DNA of 64,000 nt from Thalassospira xiamenensis M-5 = DSM 17429 (GTDB lineage Bacteria > Pseudomonadota > Alphaproteobacteria > Rhodospirillales > Thalassospiraceae): contig NZ_CP004388.1 of NCBI RefSeq assembly GCF_000300235.2, positions 3,356,001-3,420,000 of the forward strand, written 5' to 3'. The position numbers were made by a program, and so were the translations under genes. This document shows positions 34,917 to 43,336 of this stretch, one piece after another. Numbering within the stretch: position 1 is the first letter of the stretch; each line of letters opens with the position of its first letter. The notes beneath the pieces are model-generated. The model was given only the letters and a program-made list of their open reading frames with translations, searched no databases and had not been told where the DNA came from.

Positions 34917-35297
34917 ATGACACAGAAAACTGTCGAAGCCGACAAAACGGCCACCTCAATTCCCGCGCCCCTTCTCGAAGTTTTTAACGGACCGCTTGCA
35001 TCGACGGTTAAAAACAATTCCGAAGCCATCGCCAATAGCATGCAGGTCGTTCCTGCAAAGCTTGGGGAATTTGTCGCAGGCCGGATCAAGGCCAATGTAC
35101 AGCTTTACCAGACGTGTCAGGAATGCACGGATTGGTCGGACCTGATGGATGCGCAGCAAACCTGGCTAAAAGACACCAATGCCGCATTCGCCGATCAGAC
35201 CAATACCATCATCGCAATGACCCAGTCCCTTTTTGGCCAGATCGAGGTCCCCAAAGGCACCCCGGAAACAAAAGTTTCCGATAAAGCGCACAAATAA
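34917..35297 (+). CDS. Phasin-like protein
   Basis: The 126-residue helical protein resembles the phasin_2 family: no signal peptide and long amphipathic helices such as NNSEAIANSMQVVPAKLGEFVAGRIKANVQLYQTCQECTDWSDLMDAQQTWLKD. Phasins coat polyhydroxyalkanoate granules, but many short alphaproteobacterial members are of unknown use. No PHA synthase is in the window. It stands alone and is followed by a hairpin terminator. Confidence 0.8.
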   Translation: MTQKTVEADKTATSIPAPLLEVFNGPLASTVKNNSEAIANSMQVVPAKLGEFVAGRIKANVQLYQTCQECTDWSDLMDAQQTWLKDTNAAFADQTNTIIAMTQSLFGQIEVPKGTPETKVSDKAHK

Positions 35298-35351
35298 GAT
35301 CTGACAACATTGACGACCTTCAATGTCACAGACATCGAAACGCATCACGAA

Positions 35352-35391
35352 AAAGGGCGGGATTTTGCGCGATGCAGAATCTCCGCCCCTT
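35352..35391 (+). terminator. Probable terminator after the phasin gene
   Basis: A GGGCGG/CCGCCC stem extends into an inner GATT/AATC pair and ends at CCTT. The T-run is short, so confidence is moderate. Confidence 0.55.
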
Positions 35392-35451
35392 CATGTCGGG
35401 ATATTGAATATTTCCGCCTGAAAAGCATTTGCCGAAAACCGTTACGCCCGA

Positions 35452-35691
35452 CTAAGCGGGATGCCGTACCGAATTGCCACCTTTGATGATTGCTTTGATC
35501 AGATCATGAACGGCCTGATGATGGCCGTCCACTTCCACCCCGGGTTCGCCGGTGACATGCGCGCTGGCCGCATCTTCAAGAATACCGATAACATCCTTGT
35601 CCGTCATAAGGCCCATATCTCCCAGACAAAGCAAGAGAGACTCGCAAATCGAAAGGGCAGCAGCACCTTGAACGCTGTATTGATCATCCAT
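35452..35691 (-). CDS. Small hypothetical protein
   Basis: The 79-residue product starts at an ATG with AT-rich upstream DNA. I do not recognise the family. It is soluble and probably two helices: AALSICESLLLCLGDMGLMTDKDVIGILEDAASAH and QAVHDLIKAIIKGG. A small protein of this kind between a phasin and a Crp/Fnr gene may belong to the stress-like cluster that follows. Codon use resembles a real gene. Confidence 0.6.
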   Translation of the reverse strand: MDDQYSVQGAAALSICESLLLCLGDMGLMTDKDVIGILEDAASAHVTGEPGVEVDGHHQAVHDLIKAIIKGGNSVRHPA

Positions 35692-35835
35692 TTTATTTAT
35701 CCTTTAAATAATCTTGAATTTATCGCATCTATCTTGCGAAATATGACCAAAAGATTTATCATCATGTTTCACAACTAGCGTAAACACAGATCAGGATTTT
35801 GAAAATATTGGCATAATAATTTTTATTATTTTGTC

Positions 35836-36585
35836 ATGAAAGAAAAACACATGATTTCGTCTACAAAATTTGTTGTTAAAAAGCTGAAATCTTTCATCGA
35901 TCTGACCGATAATGAAATTTCTACATTTTCTTCGCTACCACACAGATTGATCACACTTTCCGCCGGGCGCGAAATTGTTCACGAAGGACAGCGGGCACAC
36001 AATGCCTTTATCCTGCTTGATGGCTGGGTCGCGTCTTACAAACTGCTGCCCGATGGCACGCGCCAGATCATCGATTTTCAAATTCCTGGCGACTTCCTCG
36101 GCCTGCGCAGCCTGTTGCTGCGGACCTCGGATCACAGCTTCGAAGCGATAACCGAAATCACAATCGCTGAAATATCAGCCCAGAACATGATATCCACCTT
36201 CGCGAAATCCCCCCGTCTGGCAAGCGCCATTCTCTGGGCGGCGTCGCGTGATGAGGCAATGGTTGTCGAACATCTGGTAAATATCGGCCGACGGTCCGCG
36301 ATTGTGCGCACGGCCCACTTCCTGCTGGAACTGGGGACCAGATTGAATCTGATCGGGGTCGGCACCCCAAACAGCTACCCCTGCCCGCTGTCACAATACC
36401 TTCTGGCCGATGCCTTGGGCCTAAGCGCGATCCATATCAATCGTGTACTGCGCCAATTGCGCGAACAGGATCTGATGACCTTCCAAAAGGGGATCGTGCA
36501 TTTCAACAATCTTGAAAAGCTGATCGCCCTTGCCGATTTTCAGGTCGGCTACCTTGATCAGGACGAGCCCATCATCCGGCATTGA
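35836..36585 (+). CDS. Crp/Fnr-family transcriptional regulator
   Basis: The 249-residue protein (or 244 from the ATG at 35851) has an N-terminal cNMP-binding-like domain (residues 25-130: GREIVHEGQRAHNAFILLDGWVASYKLLPDGTRQIIDFQIPGDFLGLRSL). A C-terminal winged helix is seen in YLLADALGLSAIHINRVLRQLREQDLMTF. The Fnr cysteine motif is absent, so it is not an oxygen-sensing iron-sulfur FNR. This subgroup (FnrN/FixK-like and cAMP-independent types) often controls stress or biofilm genes. It is divergent from a small gene and convergent with the CsbD-like gene. Confidence 0.93.
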   Translation: MKEKHMISSTKFVVKKLKSFIDLTDNEISTFSSLPHRLITLSAGREIVHEGQRAHNAFILLDGWVASYKLLPDGTRQIIDFQIPGDFLGLRSLLLRTSDHSFEAITEITIAEISAQNMISTFAKSPRLASAILWAASRDEAMVVEHLVNIGRRSAIVRTAHFLLELGTRLNLIGVGTPNSYPCPLSQYLLADALGLSAIHINRVLRQLREQDLMTFQKGIVHFNNLEKLIALADFQVGYLDQDEPIIRH

Positions 36586-36620
36586 TCCGGCCATACCGGG
36601 CATCGATCACCCCCGTACGA

Positions 36621-36839
36621 TCAAAAAACCTTGCCTGCCATCCACGCATCGACATCCTTTGTCGCCTGCTCTTCGGACAGGCTGGCGCGGACTTTGATCA
36701 TATTGCAAAACTGCCCCTTGGTCCGGATCGTCGAAAGATCATAATGCGTCAGGAATTTCCAATGCTTCTGCGCATCCCTGAGGTAACCCTTTTTGCGGGT
36801 CACGGCTTCGGCTGTTTCTCCACCCTGGAAACCAAACAT
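36621..36839 (-). CDS. Divergent CsbD-like small protein
   Basis: The 72-residue product has GGAG 8 nt before its ATG. Its core (HWKFLTHYDLSTIRTKGQFCNMI, then SLSEEQATKDVDAWM) lines up by eye with the CsbD pattern, where W-x-LT-x2-DL-x2-I is followed by a KxQ helix, a SxEEA step and a V-D-x-W ending. The usual Gly/Lys-rich start is replaced by a charged helix. CsbD proteins are induced by general stress but their action is unknown. The match is an inference from pattern only. Confidence 0.6.
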   Translation of the reverse strand: MFGFQGGETAEAVTRKKGYLRDAQKHWKFLTHYDLSTIRTKGQFCNMIKVRASLSEEQATKDVDAWMAGKVF

Positions 36840-36970
36840 TTACACTCTCCTGTTTGTGATATTATTGAATTTCAAAATGAAATGGATTATCCAAATCAAC
36901 CGGGCAAACCGGGCGATATCGCCCGGCCCGTTGATCAGATCAAAATGCCTTGGTCGCAGATATCGGGATG

Positions 36971-37351
36971 TCAGCGAATAACCATCGCAAAGGGTGATCT
37001 GGCAGATGAAACCCGGCTTGCACGATGTATTTCGCCCACCAAATGCAATTCCTGTTCGGAAATATCGGCATCAAGAAGGGCCAGTTCTTCTTCCGCGATC
37101 TCGTCCATCACCAACGCAAGATCAAGTTCTTCAAGACTGACCAGGATCGAAAGCCGCGCCGCATCGGAAGTCGGCGTCCCATTGATATGCAAAAGCGACA
37201 GGACCGGCTGATAGGTGACAAAACTATCGCCCTCCGCCAGCTCTTCGTATGTCTCTACACAATATGTACCGGCTGGCAGATTTCGTGTACGGCCTGTCAA
37301 ATTGAACGGATGCTTGAAACGGTAAACATTGCTGATCGTGCGGACACTCAT
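36971..37351 (-). CDS. Hypothetical protein, paralogue of the gene at 38452
   Basis: The 126-residue product starts at an ATG with GGAGG 5 nt upstream. No known family comes to mind. Residues 1-60 share with the protein at 38452 the pattern RTI...Y.F.HPF.L.G....PAG.Y.VET.EE..EG.SFV.Y....LH, while the second halves diverge. The conserved part looks like a small beta-sandwich or barrel; the tail here is acidic and helical (EELDLALVMDEIAEEELALLDADI). It lies in a run of small genes near a Crp/Fnr regulator. No membrane segment or signal peptide is visible. Confidence 0.75.
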   Translation of the reverse strand: MSVRTISNVYRFKHPFNLTGRTRNLPAGTYCVETYEELAEGDSFVTYQPVLSLLHINGTPTSDAARLSILVSLEELDLALVMDEIAEEELALLDADISEQELHLVGEIHRASRVSSARSPFAMVIR

Positions 37352-37405
37352 GGAAGCCTCCTGTGTACTCAGGTGAAATCCTGCTGTTGCGTCATGGCCT
37401 GTTTG

Positions 37406-37438
37406 AAAAAAACCACCCCGACGAAACCGCCGGGATGG
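37406..37438 (-). terminator. Terminator of the small helical-protein gene
   Basis: On the minus strand CCATCCCG pairs with CGGGGTGG around a 10-nt loop and is followed by TTTTTTT. It lies about 30 nt after the stop codon at 37469. Confidence 0.8.
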
Positions 37439-37468
37439 AAGATGTCAATAGGGGTAGGACATCAAAGT

Positions 37469-37672
37469 TCAGTTCAAAGCTTTGGTCGCTGCGTCGAGCG
37501 ATTTGATACATTCAGGATCGTTTTTGGCCTTTTGGGCCGTTTCGGCAGCCTGATAATGCTTCAACGCCGCTTCTTTTTTCGGACCGGAAGGTGCCTTGTC
37601 CCAGGCAGCCTTGACAGTCTTCATTTTCTCGGCAGCGGACTGCCCTGAACTCTGTTGTTCTTTCATAGCCAT
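37469..37672 (-). CDS. Small helical Lys/Ala-rich protein
   Basis: The 67-residue product (MAMKEQQSSGQSAAEKMKTV...) has AAGG upstream of its ATG and its own terminator. The sequence predicts two amphipathic helices rich in Ala and Lys with one Cys near residue 55. I do not recognise a named family. The simple composition and the setting suggest a small stress or DNA-associated protein, without proof. It is the middle member of a minus-strand run. Confidence 0.7.
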   Translation of the reverse strand: MAMKEQQSSGQSAAEKMKTVKAAWDKAPSGPKKEAALKHYQAAETAQKAKNDPECIKSLDAATKALN

Positions 37673-37877
37673 TGACCTTAAGTCTTGATTTCATGAGGGC
37701 AATATAGGGGGACTTGTCTTGAGCATCGGGGGTCCGACTGTGGGCGACAAGTATTGCCCTGAAAAAACCGAATTTGAATAACTGAACATTCAGCATTCAT
37801 GATGACTTTTAACCGAAATTTCAAAGCACAGAACTAACCTGTGTTTGCTTAGGCCAAAATTTTATATCGCCATTACA

Positions 37878-38048
37878 TTAGAAAAACACCTGAACATCAT
37901 TTGTGAATGAAACACCAATGATGACAACAATCAATACAAGCATGATCGAACAGGGAAAATAGCCCCACCTGCGGCTAAAAGACCAGATTGGCATGGTCAC
38001 GACAAATATCGATCCCAAAATCATCAGTATCAGGAATGTAAGCGACAT
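37878..38048 (-). CDS. DUF3309 small membrane protein
   Basis: The ATG at 38048 gives 56 residues; the longer in-frame start would add a Phe/Arg-rich leader not typical of the family. Two membrane helices (MSLTFLILMILGSIFVVT and CSIMLVLIVVIIGVSF) flank the hallmark PIWSFSRRWGYFP, matching DUF3309, whose consensus reads LPTWPHSRGWGYGP. DUF3309 proteins are often stress induced; their role is unknown. The hallmark loop here has extra Arg and Phe. Confidence 0.82.
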   Translation of the reverse strand: MSLTFLILMILGSIFVVTMPIWSFSRRWGYFPCSIMLVLIVVIIGVSFTNDVQVFF

Positions 38049-38451
38049 GATGCCCTCGTTCAATCGAGTGGCCGCGAAGATAAAGAACCTATCCAAACGG
38101 AAAAAATTCATTCTTTCATGATTATACAAATTTGAAACCCGTGCACTGATCTGTGTTTATTTATCCATCAAAAAACAAAAATAGAACATTCGATAAAATA
38201 ACCGGATCAGCGTACAATAATATTCAAAACAAAATGAAACATCTTCGAACAGGATACTTCACATATCCACGGCACAATCAGAATTTCCGCTTGAAGGCTG
38301 TCCGTTCAGCACACCGGTTCCCTTGCCAAAAAAAGAACCGGACGAAGGATATCCGCTGCGCTCGTAAAATGATTTTGCCCTCCCCGCCGAATGTCCCGCG
38401 CACCATCGGACAGGGTCATTGCCGGGGCCACCGCAAATGGAGCCTCATGCC
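38049..38451. other. AT-rich intergenic gap
   Basis: About 400 nt separate the DUF3309 gene (-) from the paralogue gene (+). The left half is very AT-rich. One frame (38153-38455) is open on the plus strand but is basic, lacks a ribosome-binding site and has no family character. The gap must carry both promoters; I see no clear operator or RNA. Confidence 0.45.
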
Positions 38452-38817
38452 ATGACGACCATCAGAACAATCCAGAAAACATACGCCTTCCACCATCCTT
38501 TCCACCTGAAAGGCTTCGATCACAGTTTCCCGGCTGGCTCGTACAATGTTGAAACCGAAGAAGAAATGCTCGAAGGGCTGTCTTTCGTTTCCTACAAACG
38601 AACCGGAACCACGCTGCATATGATCCGCACGGCAACCACCATCATTGAACCCAAAATATTCAATATCGACCCGCGCGATTTCGACCTTGCCGTGCTTCGT
38701 GATCGCCATCAATGTGCCGAGGAAACCGAATTGTCAGACCCGCCATCGATGATGTCGCGCGTCGACAAACTGGCAATTGAAAGAGGCGAAAACGAAGGCA
38801 TGACGCCCCGTAAATAG
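38452..38817 (+). CDS. Hypothetical protein, paralogue of the gene at 36971
   Basis: The ATG at 38452 (MTTIRTIQKTYAF) gives 121 residues, with GGAG about 10 nt upstream. The first 60 residues share the RTI, HPF.L.G, PAG.Y.VET.EE and SFV.Y marks with the product at 36971. After this, this copy has VIEPKIFNIDPRDFDLAVL-like text and a charged tail. Neither copy has a signal peptide. The two face each other's strands about 1.1 kb apart, flanking the DUF3309 and small helical genes. A terminator follows. Confidence 0.75.
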   Translation: MTTIRTIQKTYAFHHPFHLKGFDHSFPAGSYNVETEEEMLEGLSFVSYKRTGTTLHMIRTATTIIEPKIFNIDPRDFDLAVLRDRHQCAEETELSDPPSMMSRVDKLAIERGENEGMTPRK

Positions 38818-38863
38818 GGACACAACGGCACGATCCGCCCCACCGCCAGATACCCCGAAATAC

Positions 38864-38898
38864 AAACCACCGCCCGGCGATACGGGCGGTGGTTTTCT
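38864..38898. terminator. Bidirectional terminator
   Basis: AAACCACCGCCCG and CGGGCGGTGGTTT form a 13-bp perfect stem with a 6-nt loop between convergent genes. Confidence 0.93.
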
Positions 38899-38934
38899 TT
38901 GCTCAAGGGCGCGCTCAAAGCAGGCATCGAGACC

Positions 38935-39846
38935 CTAACTGGTTGCCGATGCCCGACGATCCGATGGGCGTGCCGGCCGGACAAGGAACGTCCCCGCCAC
39001 CACACAAGCCAGTGTCACGATCAGTTCCGGCCGCAATGTTTCCCCCAGAAGCAACGTGCCCCCCGCAAGACTGGTCAGGGCCATGACATAGCCGATCTGG
39101 CTGAGGAATACCGGGCCTGCCACACGCTGCAATTCGAAATGGCAGATATACATCATGCTGGCGACCGCCATCTGAACCCCAATGATCAGCCACGCCATTC
39201 CATTGCCGAAATCGGGCACATGCAACTGGTCCCGTCCGGTTTCGAACCCAAGGCACAGGATCGCACTGGCCATCATCATCCCCGACGCCAGCGTCAGCGG
39301 CGACGCCCCCGCGGGCCATGCCACGGTCCGGTAAACATTGCCAACCGCCAGACTGACCGGGATCAGGGCCGCCACCAGCAGGTAAACCAGAAGGGTGCTA
39401 TCGGGTGCACTGATCTGCGGCACATACAAAAACAGCACACCGCAAAAACCGACCATCAACCCCATCAGGCGCTTGAATTGCGCGGTTTCAATCCCGATCC
39501 CCATCGAAATCAGGTATGTCATCAGCGGCGGCAGGGCGGTAAACACACCGGCCATCGATGCCCCGATATAGGGCACCATGAAATAACCAAGCCCCATCGG
39601 GATCGCGAGACTGACCAGACCGGCGACAAAATAATACCGGATATATCCGGCCCGCAACGGCGGCAAACCACCCCGCCCGACCGACAATATCGCCAGTATC
39701 AACCCGGCACCAAGGCACTGCCAGAACAGATAGGAAAGGGCGGGAATGCCTTCCTGTGCCGCAACCTTTGACAGCAGGATCGAACTGCCGCCCATCGTTC
39801 CGGAACCAATCAGCAATAAAACAGGTTTGAGCCAGGTGGCGCTCAT
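38935..39846 (-). CDS. DMT-family (EamA) transporter
   Basis: The 303-residue membrane protein has ten helices arranged as two EamA repeats, with the second repeat ending in QIGYVMALTSLAGGTLLLGETL. DMT transporters export amino acids or other small metabolites. It is divergent from a LysR-type regulator 166 nt away, a typical pairing in which the regulator controls the exporter. The substrate is not predictable. Length is standard for the family. Confidence 0.92.
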   Translation of the reverse strand: MSATWLKPVLLLIGSGTMGGSSILLSKVAAQEGIPALSYLFWQCLGAGLILAILSVGRGGLPPLRAGYIRYYFVAGLVSLAIPMGLGYFMVPYIGASMAGVFTALPPLMTYLISMGIGIETAQFKRLMGLMVGFCGVLFLYVPQISAPDSTLLVYLLVAALIPVSLAVGNVYRTVAWPAGASPLTLASGMMMASAILCLGFETGRDQLHVPDFGNGMAWLIIGVQMAVASMMYICHFELQRVAGPVFLSQIGYVMALTSLAGGTLLLGETLRPELIVTLACVVAGTFLVRPARPSDRRASATS

Positions 39847-40012
39847 GGTCGTGATCCTTCTTCGGGCCTGCGCGGATATGTGGGGCGCGCAGGCAATTTC
39901 AATTTTGGTGAAACTAACACAACATTACCAGTCGATCTTGCCGCTATTTGATCGTAGTTTATTTCCAGTATGGAAATTATAGGGTTGTTTGACCGGAATA
40001 CGGGGAACAGGA

Positions 40013-40921
40013 ATGGACCGTCTGCGCGCACTGGAATGTTTTCGTAAAATCGCCGAACGCGGCACATTTGCCGCCGCCGCCCGCGAACTCAACATGACAC
40101 CCGGCTCGATGACAAAACATATCAACGCGCTTGAAGATCAGCTTGGCGTGCAGCTGATCGCGCGCACCACGCGCCGCATGAGCCTGACCGAGGCGGGCGA
40201 AACCTATCTTGGCCGGATTACCGGCATCCTTGATGAAATGGCCGATGCCGATGAAACCGTGCGCGATCTTAACGACGGGCCGCGCGGACGGGTGCGCATC
40301 GCCGCCCCGATGTCGTTTGGCATCCGGCAACTGTCCCCGATGATTGCCGAAATGATCGATGCCTATCCCGAACTGACCATCGAACTTGAACTCAATGACA
40401 AGGTCGTCGATCTGGTGGACGAAGGATTTGATATTGCGCTCCGGGTCAGTGAATCGCTGCCCAATTCAAGCCTTATTGCCCGGCGATTATGCGGCTATTC
40501 CAGAGTCTTATGCGCAAGCCCCGCCTATATCGCCAAATCACCCCCGCTAACCCGGCCAGAGGATCTGTTGCACCACAACTGCTTTGTTTACACCAATGAC
40601 AGCCGCCCGGGTTTCTGGACCTTCGTTGATGGTGAACATGAACGCAGCATTCAGGTCAAAGGCCGCTTTTATGTCAACAGCAGCCTTGCGAAGCGTGACG
40701 CACTGCTGCAAGGTTGCGGCATCACGCTGACACCGCGTCTGGTTGTCGACGATTTACTGCAAGATGGCAGGCTTGTCAGTCTTCTGGATGATTTCGCCCC
40801 GCGCGAGCTGGGCCTTTATGCTATATGTGCACCGCAACGTCATAAACTGCGTAAAATCAGAACCGTGATCGATTTCATGGTCCGGAAATTGCGCGTCAAT
40901 AATGATCAGAGCATTCGATGA
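40013..40921 (+). CDS. LysR-family transcriptional regulator
   Basis: Started at 40013 (MDRLRALECFRKIAERGTFAAAARELNMTPGSMTKHINALEDQLG), the 302-residue protein has an N-terminal winged HTH and a substrate-binding domain (VRIAAPMSFGIRQLSPMIAEMIDAYPELTIEL). An upstream TTG would add eight residues. AACAGG lies just before the ATG. It is divergent from the DMT exporter, and its TGA overlaps the ATG of the LpxR gene, so both targets are plausible. Confidence 0.94.
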   Translation: MDRLRALECFRKIAERGTFAAAARELNMTPGSMTKHINALEDQLGVQLIARTTRRMSLTEAGETYLGRITGILDEMADADETVRDLNDGPRGRVRIAAPMSFGIRQLSPMIAEMIDAYPELTIELELNDKVVDLVDEGFDIALRVSESLPNSSLIARRLCGYSRVLCASPAYIAKSPPLTRPEDLLHHNCFVYTNDSRPGFWTFVDGEHERSIQVKGRFYVNSSLAKRDALLQGCGITLTPRLVVDDLLQDGRLVSLLDDFAPRELGLYAICAPQRHKLRKIRTVIDFMVRKLRVNNDQSIR

Positions 40922-42003
40922 CATCGCCCAAAACCATTTCGAAACGTCTTCTGGCATCGCTGCCCGTCCTTGGTGTTCTGACCATGGCAAACATCGCCCA
41001 TGCCCAGCAAAACACCGCATCCGGTCCGCAATCGACCCGCACCCCCGATGATAAATGGGGGGTGTCGCTATCGGTTGAAAACGATCTGTTCACCAAAAAC
41101 AATCAGGACCAGCATTACACCAACGGTGTCCGGCTTGCCTTCGTCTCCCCCGAAGACAGTGCGCCCGAACCGGTCTTGACCGCAGCCAAGGCCGTGCCGT
41201 TTTTCGCCTCGAACGGTCGTATCCGTACCAGCTACGCCATCGGGCAAAGCATGTTTACGCCAAACGACATCTCGATTGCCGAAAACCAGCCCGATGACCG
41301 CCCGTGGGCCGGCTTGCTGTATGGCAGTGTCGGGCTTCTGTCCGATACCGGATTGCAACGCGACGACGACAGCAACTATTCGCGGATCGACACCCTTGAA
41401 CTGACCCTTGGCGTTGTCGGGCCTGCATCCTTTGCCGACAATACCCAGAAAGTCGTTCACGAAATGATCGACAGCCCCGACCCCAAAGGCTGGGACAACC
41501 AGATCCACAACGAACCGATCGTCAATCTGGCTTATGAACGCAAATACAGAAGCTGGTTCGAAGGCGATGTTCTCGGTCTTGAATATGACGCCACCCCGCA
41601 TGCCGGTTTCATGCTGGGCAATGCCTATACCAATGCTGAACTTGGCACCATGTTCCGGCTGGGCTTTGACCTGCCGGGCGATTACGGCCCGCCGCGCATC
41701 CGCCCCAGCCTGCCGGGTTCGGATTTCTTTGTCCCCGACACACGCGGCTTCCCCGTCAGCGGCTATCTGTTTGCCGGGGCTGCCGGTCGCTGGGTGCTGC
41801 GTGACATCACCCTTGATGGCAACACGTTCCGCGACAGCAATTCCATCGACAAGGAACCGCTGGTTGGCGATCTGCAAATCGGCTTTGCCGTCATTGTCGG
41901 TCAGGCGCGCTTTACCTACACCCACGTCTATCGTACCGCCGAATTCGAAGGCCAGGACAAGGGCGATCAGTTCGGATCGCTATCCATGTCCGTCCGTTTC
42001 TGA
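40918..42003 (+). CDS. LpxR-family lipid A 3'-O-deacylase
   Basis: The 361-residue outer-membrane protein has a signal peptide ending near residue 29 (AHA). It carries the LpxR motif VENDLF (residues 53-58) followed by HYTNG (66-70), which supply active-site Asn, Asp and Asn residues in the family. The remainder is a beta barrel closing with SLSMSVRF. LpxR removes the 3' acyloxyacyl group of lipid A using calcium. It starts within the stop codon of the upstream LysR gene (ATGA), suggesting coupled translation. Confidence 0.88.
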   Translation: MTSPKTISKRLLASLPVLGVLTMANIAHAQQNTASGPQSTRTPDDKWGVSLSVENDLFTKNNQDQHYTNGVRLAFVSPEDSAPEPVLTAAKAVPFFASNGRIRTSYAIGQSMFTPNDISIAENQPDDRPWAGLLYGSVGLLSDTGLQRDDDSNYSRIDTLELTLGVVGPASFADNTQKVVHEMIDSPDPKGWDNQIHNEPIVNLAYERKYRSWFEGDVLGLEYDATPHAGFMLGNAYTNAELGTMFRLGFDLPGDYGPPRIRPSLPGSDFFVPDTRGFPVSGYLFAGAAGRWVLRDITLDGNTFRDSNSIDKEPLVGDLQIGFAVIVGQARFTYTHVYRTAEFEGQDKGDQFGSLSMSVRF

Positions 42004-42012
42004 CGCCAGAAT

Positions 42013-42030
42013 CGTATAATATTTTATACG
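42013..42030. promoter_or_regulatory. Palindrome after lpxR
   Basis: CGTATAA and TTATACG, perfect 7-bp arms around TATT, lie 10 nt after the lpxR stop codon and about 113 nt before hipA. No T-run follows, so it may be an upstream operator of the hip promoter. Confidence 0.35.
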
Positions 42031-42051
42031 AACCCGCCAAATTCCATCAAT

Positions 42052-42090
42052 AAAGTATCAAAAACGATACTTTGTTAGTGACAAGTATCG
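42052..42090. promoter_or_regulatory. Candidate HipB operator sites
   Basis: AAAGTATC and GATACTTT face each other around six bases (42052-42073), and a third AAGTATCG half-site follows at 42083-42090. E. coli HipB binds TATCC/GGATA half-sites, so the TATC/GATA cores fit a HipB-type operator. The sites lie 53-91 nt before the hipA start codon. Confidence 0.6.
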
Positions 42091-42142
42091 TTTATTTTAC
42101 TAAAATCAGCCATCAACAGCACAGTATAAAAGAAATTTTATA

Positions 42143-43336
42143 ATGGCTCGATTGCGATACGGGATTGTGACATTCAAGGGCAATCGCGCAGGCATCCTGC
42201 GCGAAGAACCCGGTAATGCAACATCATTTGAATATGATCTAGGCTTTGATCACGACATTGCGTGCTGCCTGCCCGCCGCGCAACGCACACATTTCCATCC
42301 AAATGGCCTGCATCCGTTCTTTTCGCATCTCGGCCCCGAGGGCTGGCTTCGCGAACGCCAAAGCGCCTTTGAAGACTTGGACACCAACGACGATTTTGGA
42401 ATTCTGCTTGCATTTGCAGGCGATTGCATCGGTGCGGTCGGCATTATCGACCCCGAAGCAAAACAGGATCGCAGGTTAAAAACATCAACCCTGTCCCCGA
42501 TGGATCAGGCGGCAAATACGGAACGCACCATCAGCGGTGTTCAGGCAAAAATACTTTGCAATGAAACAGATGACGGAAAACTGCATCCGGCCAAGCAGGA
42601 TGAACCGGCACCGATCATTGCAAAATTCTCCTCTGAAAACCTGCCCGATCTTGTCACCAACGAAGCCGGCACGATGGCGCTTTGCAAAACGCTTCTTCCC
42701 AAAGGCGAAGTCGCGCACACATGGCGCACCTTCGTCACCGGCATCCCCGATGCGGCCCTTGCGGTCCGGCGCTTTGATCGACAGGGTGCTGCCATGCAAA
42801 CCAAACTGCGCTGCGAAGATTTTGCGCAAATTCTTGGCGTCACACCGGGCCGCGATCACCGTGGAAAATACAATGCGTCCTATGGCGATATTGGCCGGGC
42901 TCTCTCGTTTTCCAGTGCGCCGCTGATTGATGCAAGGCGCGCTTTTATCAGGCTCGCGGTTTATGTGCTTCTGGGCAATGTCGATTGCCACATCAAAAAC
43001 TGGAGCCTCCTGGAAACGCCAAATGGCCTCAGATTATCCCCCGCATACGATGTTCTGAACGGGTATATCTATGGCGCTCAGGGATACACCACCCGCTTTG
43101 GCTTGCTGGTCAATGACCAACGCCTGCAATGGGAAAACTATGACCGGGACCTCCTGCTTCGGATCGCCCCGGAATTTGGCCTGCCGCGAAAGGCCGCCGA
43201 ATCAGCCTTGAAACAGCTTTATCGCAAAAAAGAACCCCTGTTTAAAAACCTGAAAGACAGGATTCTGCTATCCGAAGAAAAATCGTTCCGCTACGCCAAC
43301 ACCGTCAAGGAAGCATGGGAAAGAATCTATGACTGA
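42143..43336 (+). CDS. hipA: HipA-family Ser/Thr kinase toxin
   Basis: The 397-residue protein has the HipA N-terminal beta domain (residues 1-105) and the kinase core. Visible motifs are SGVQAKIL at 131-138, the catalytic GNVDCHIKNWSLL around Asp281, with Lys285 and Asn286, and the metal-binding SPAYDV at 299-304. HipA kinases phosphorylate targets such as glutamyl-tRNA synthetase to stop growth. The ATG has a poor ribosome-binding site. Unlike E. coli, hipA precedes hipB and the two overlap by 8 nt. Confidence 0.93.
   Translation: MARLRYGIVTFKGNRAGILREEPGNATSFEYDLGFDHDIACCLPAAQRTHFHPNGLHPFFSHLGPEGWLRERQSAFEDLDTNDDFGILLAFAGDCIGAVGIIDPEAKQDRRLKTSTLSPMDQAANTERTISGVQAKILCNETDDGKLHPAKQDEPAPIIAKFSSENLPDLVTNEAGTMALCKTLLPKGEVAHTWRTFVTGIPDAALAVRRFDRQGAAMQTKLRCEDFAQILGVTPGRDHRGKYNASYGDIGRALSFSSAPLIDARRAFIRLAVYVLLGNVDCHIKNWSLLETPNGLRLSPAYDVLNGYIYGAQGYTTRFGLLVNDQRLQWENYDRDLLLRIAPEFGLPRKAAESALKQLYRKKEPLFKNLKDRILLSEEKSFRYANTVKEAWERIYD

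Noticed and set aside
35836-36585. Oxygen-sensing FNR
   Set aside because: The N-terminal cysteine cluster required for the iron-sulfur centre is missing.
38153-38455. A 100-residue basic open frame upstream of the 38452 gene
   Set aside because: No ribosome-binding site or family pattern, and it runs into the real gene in another frame.
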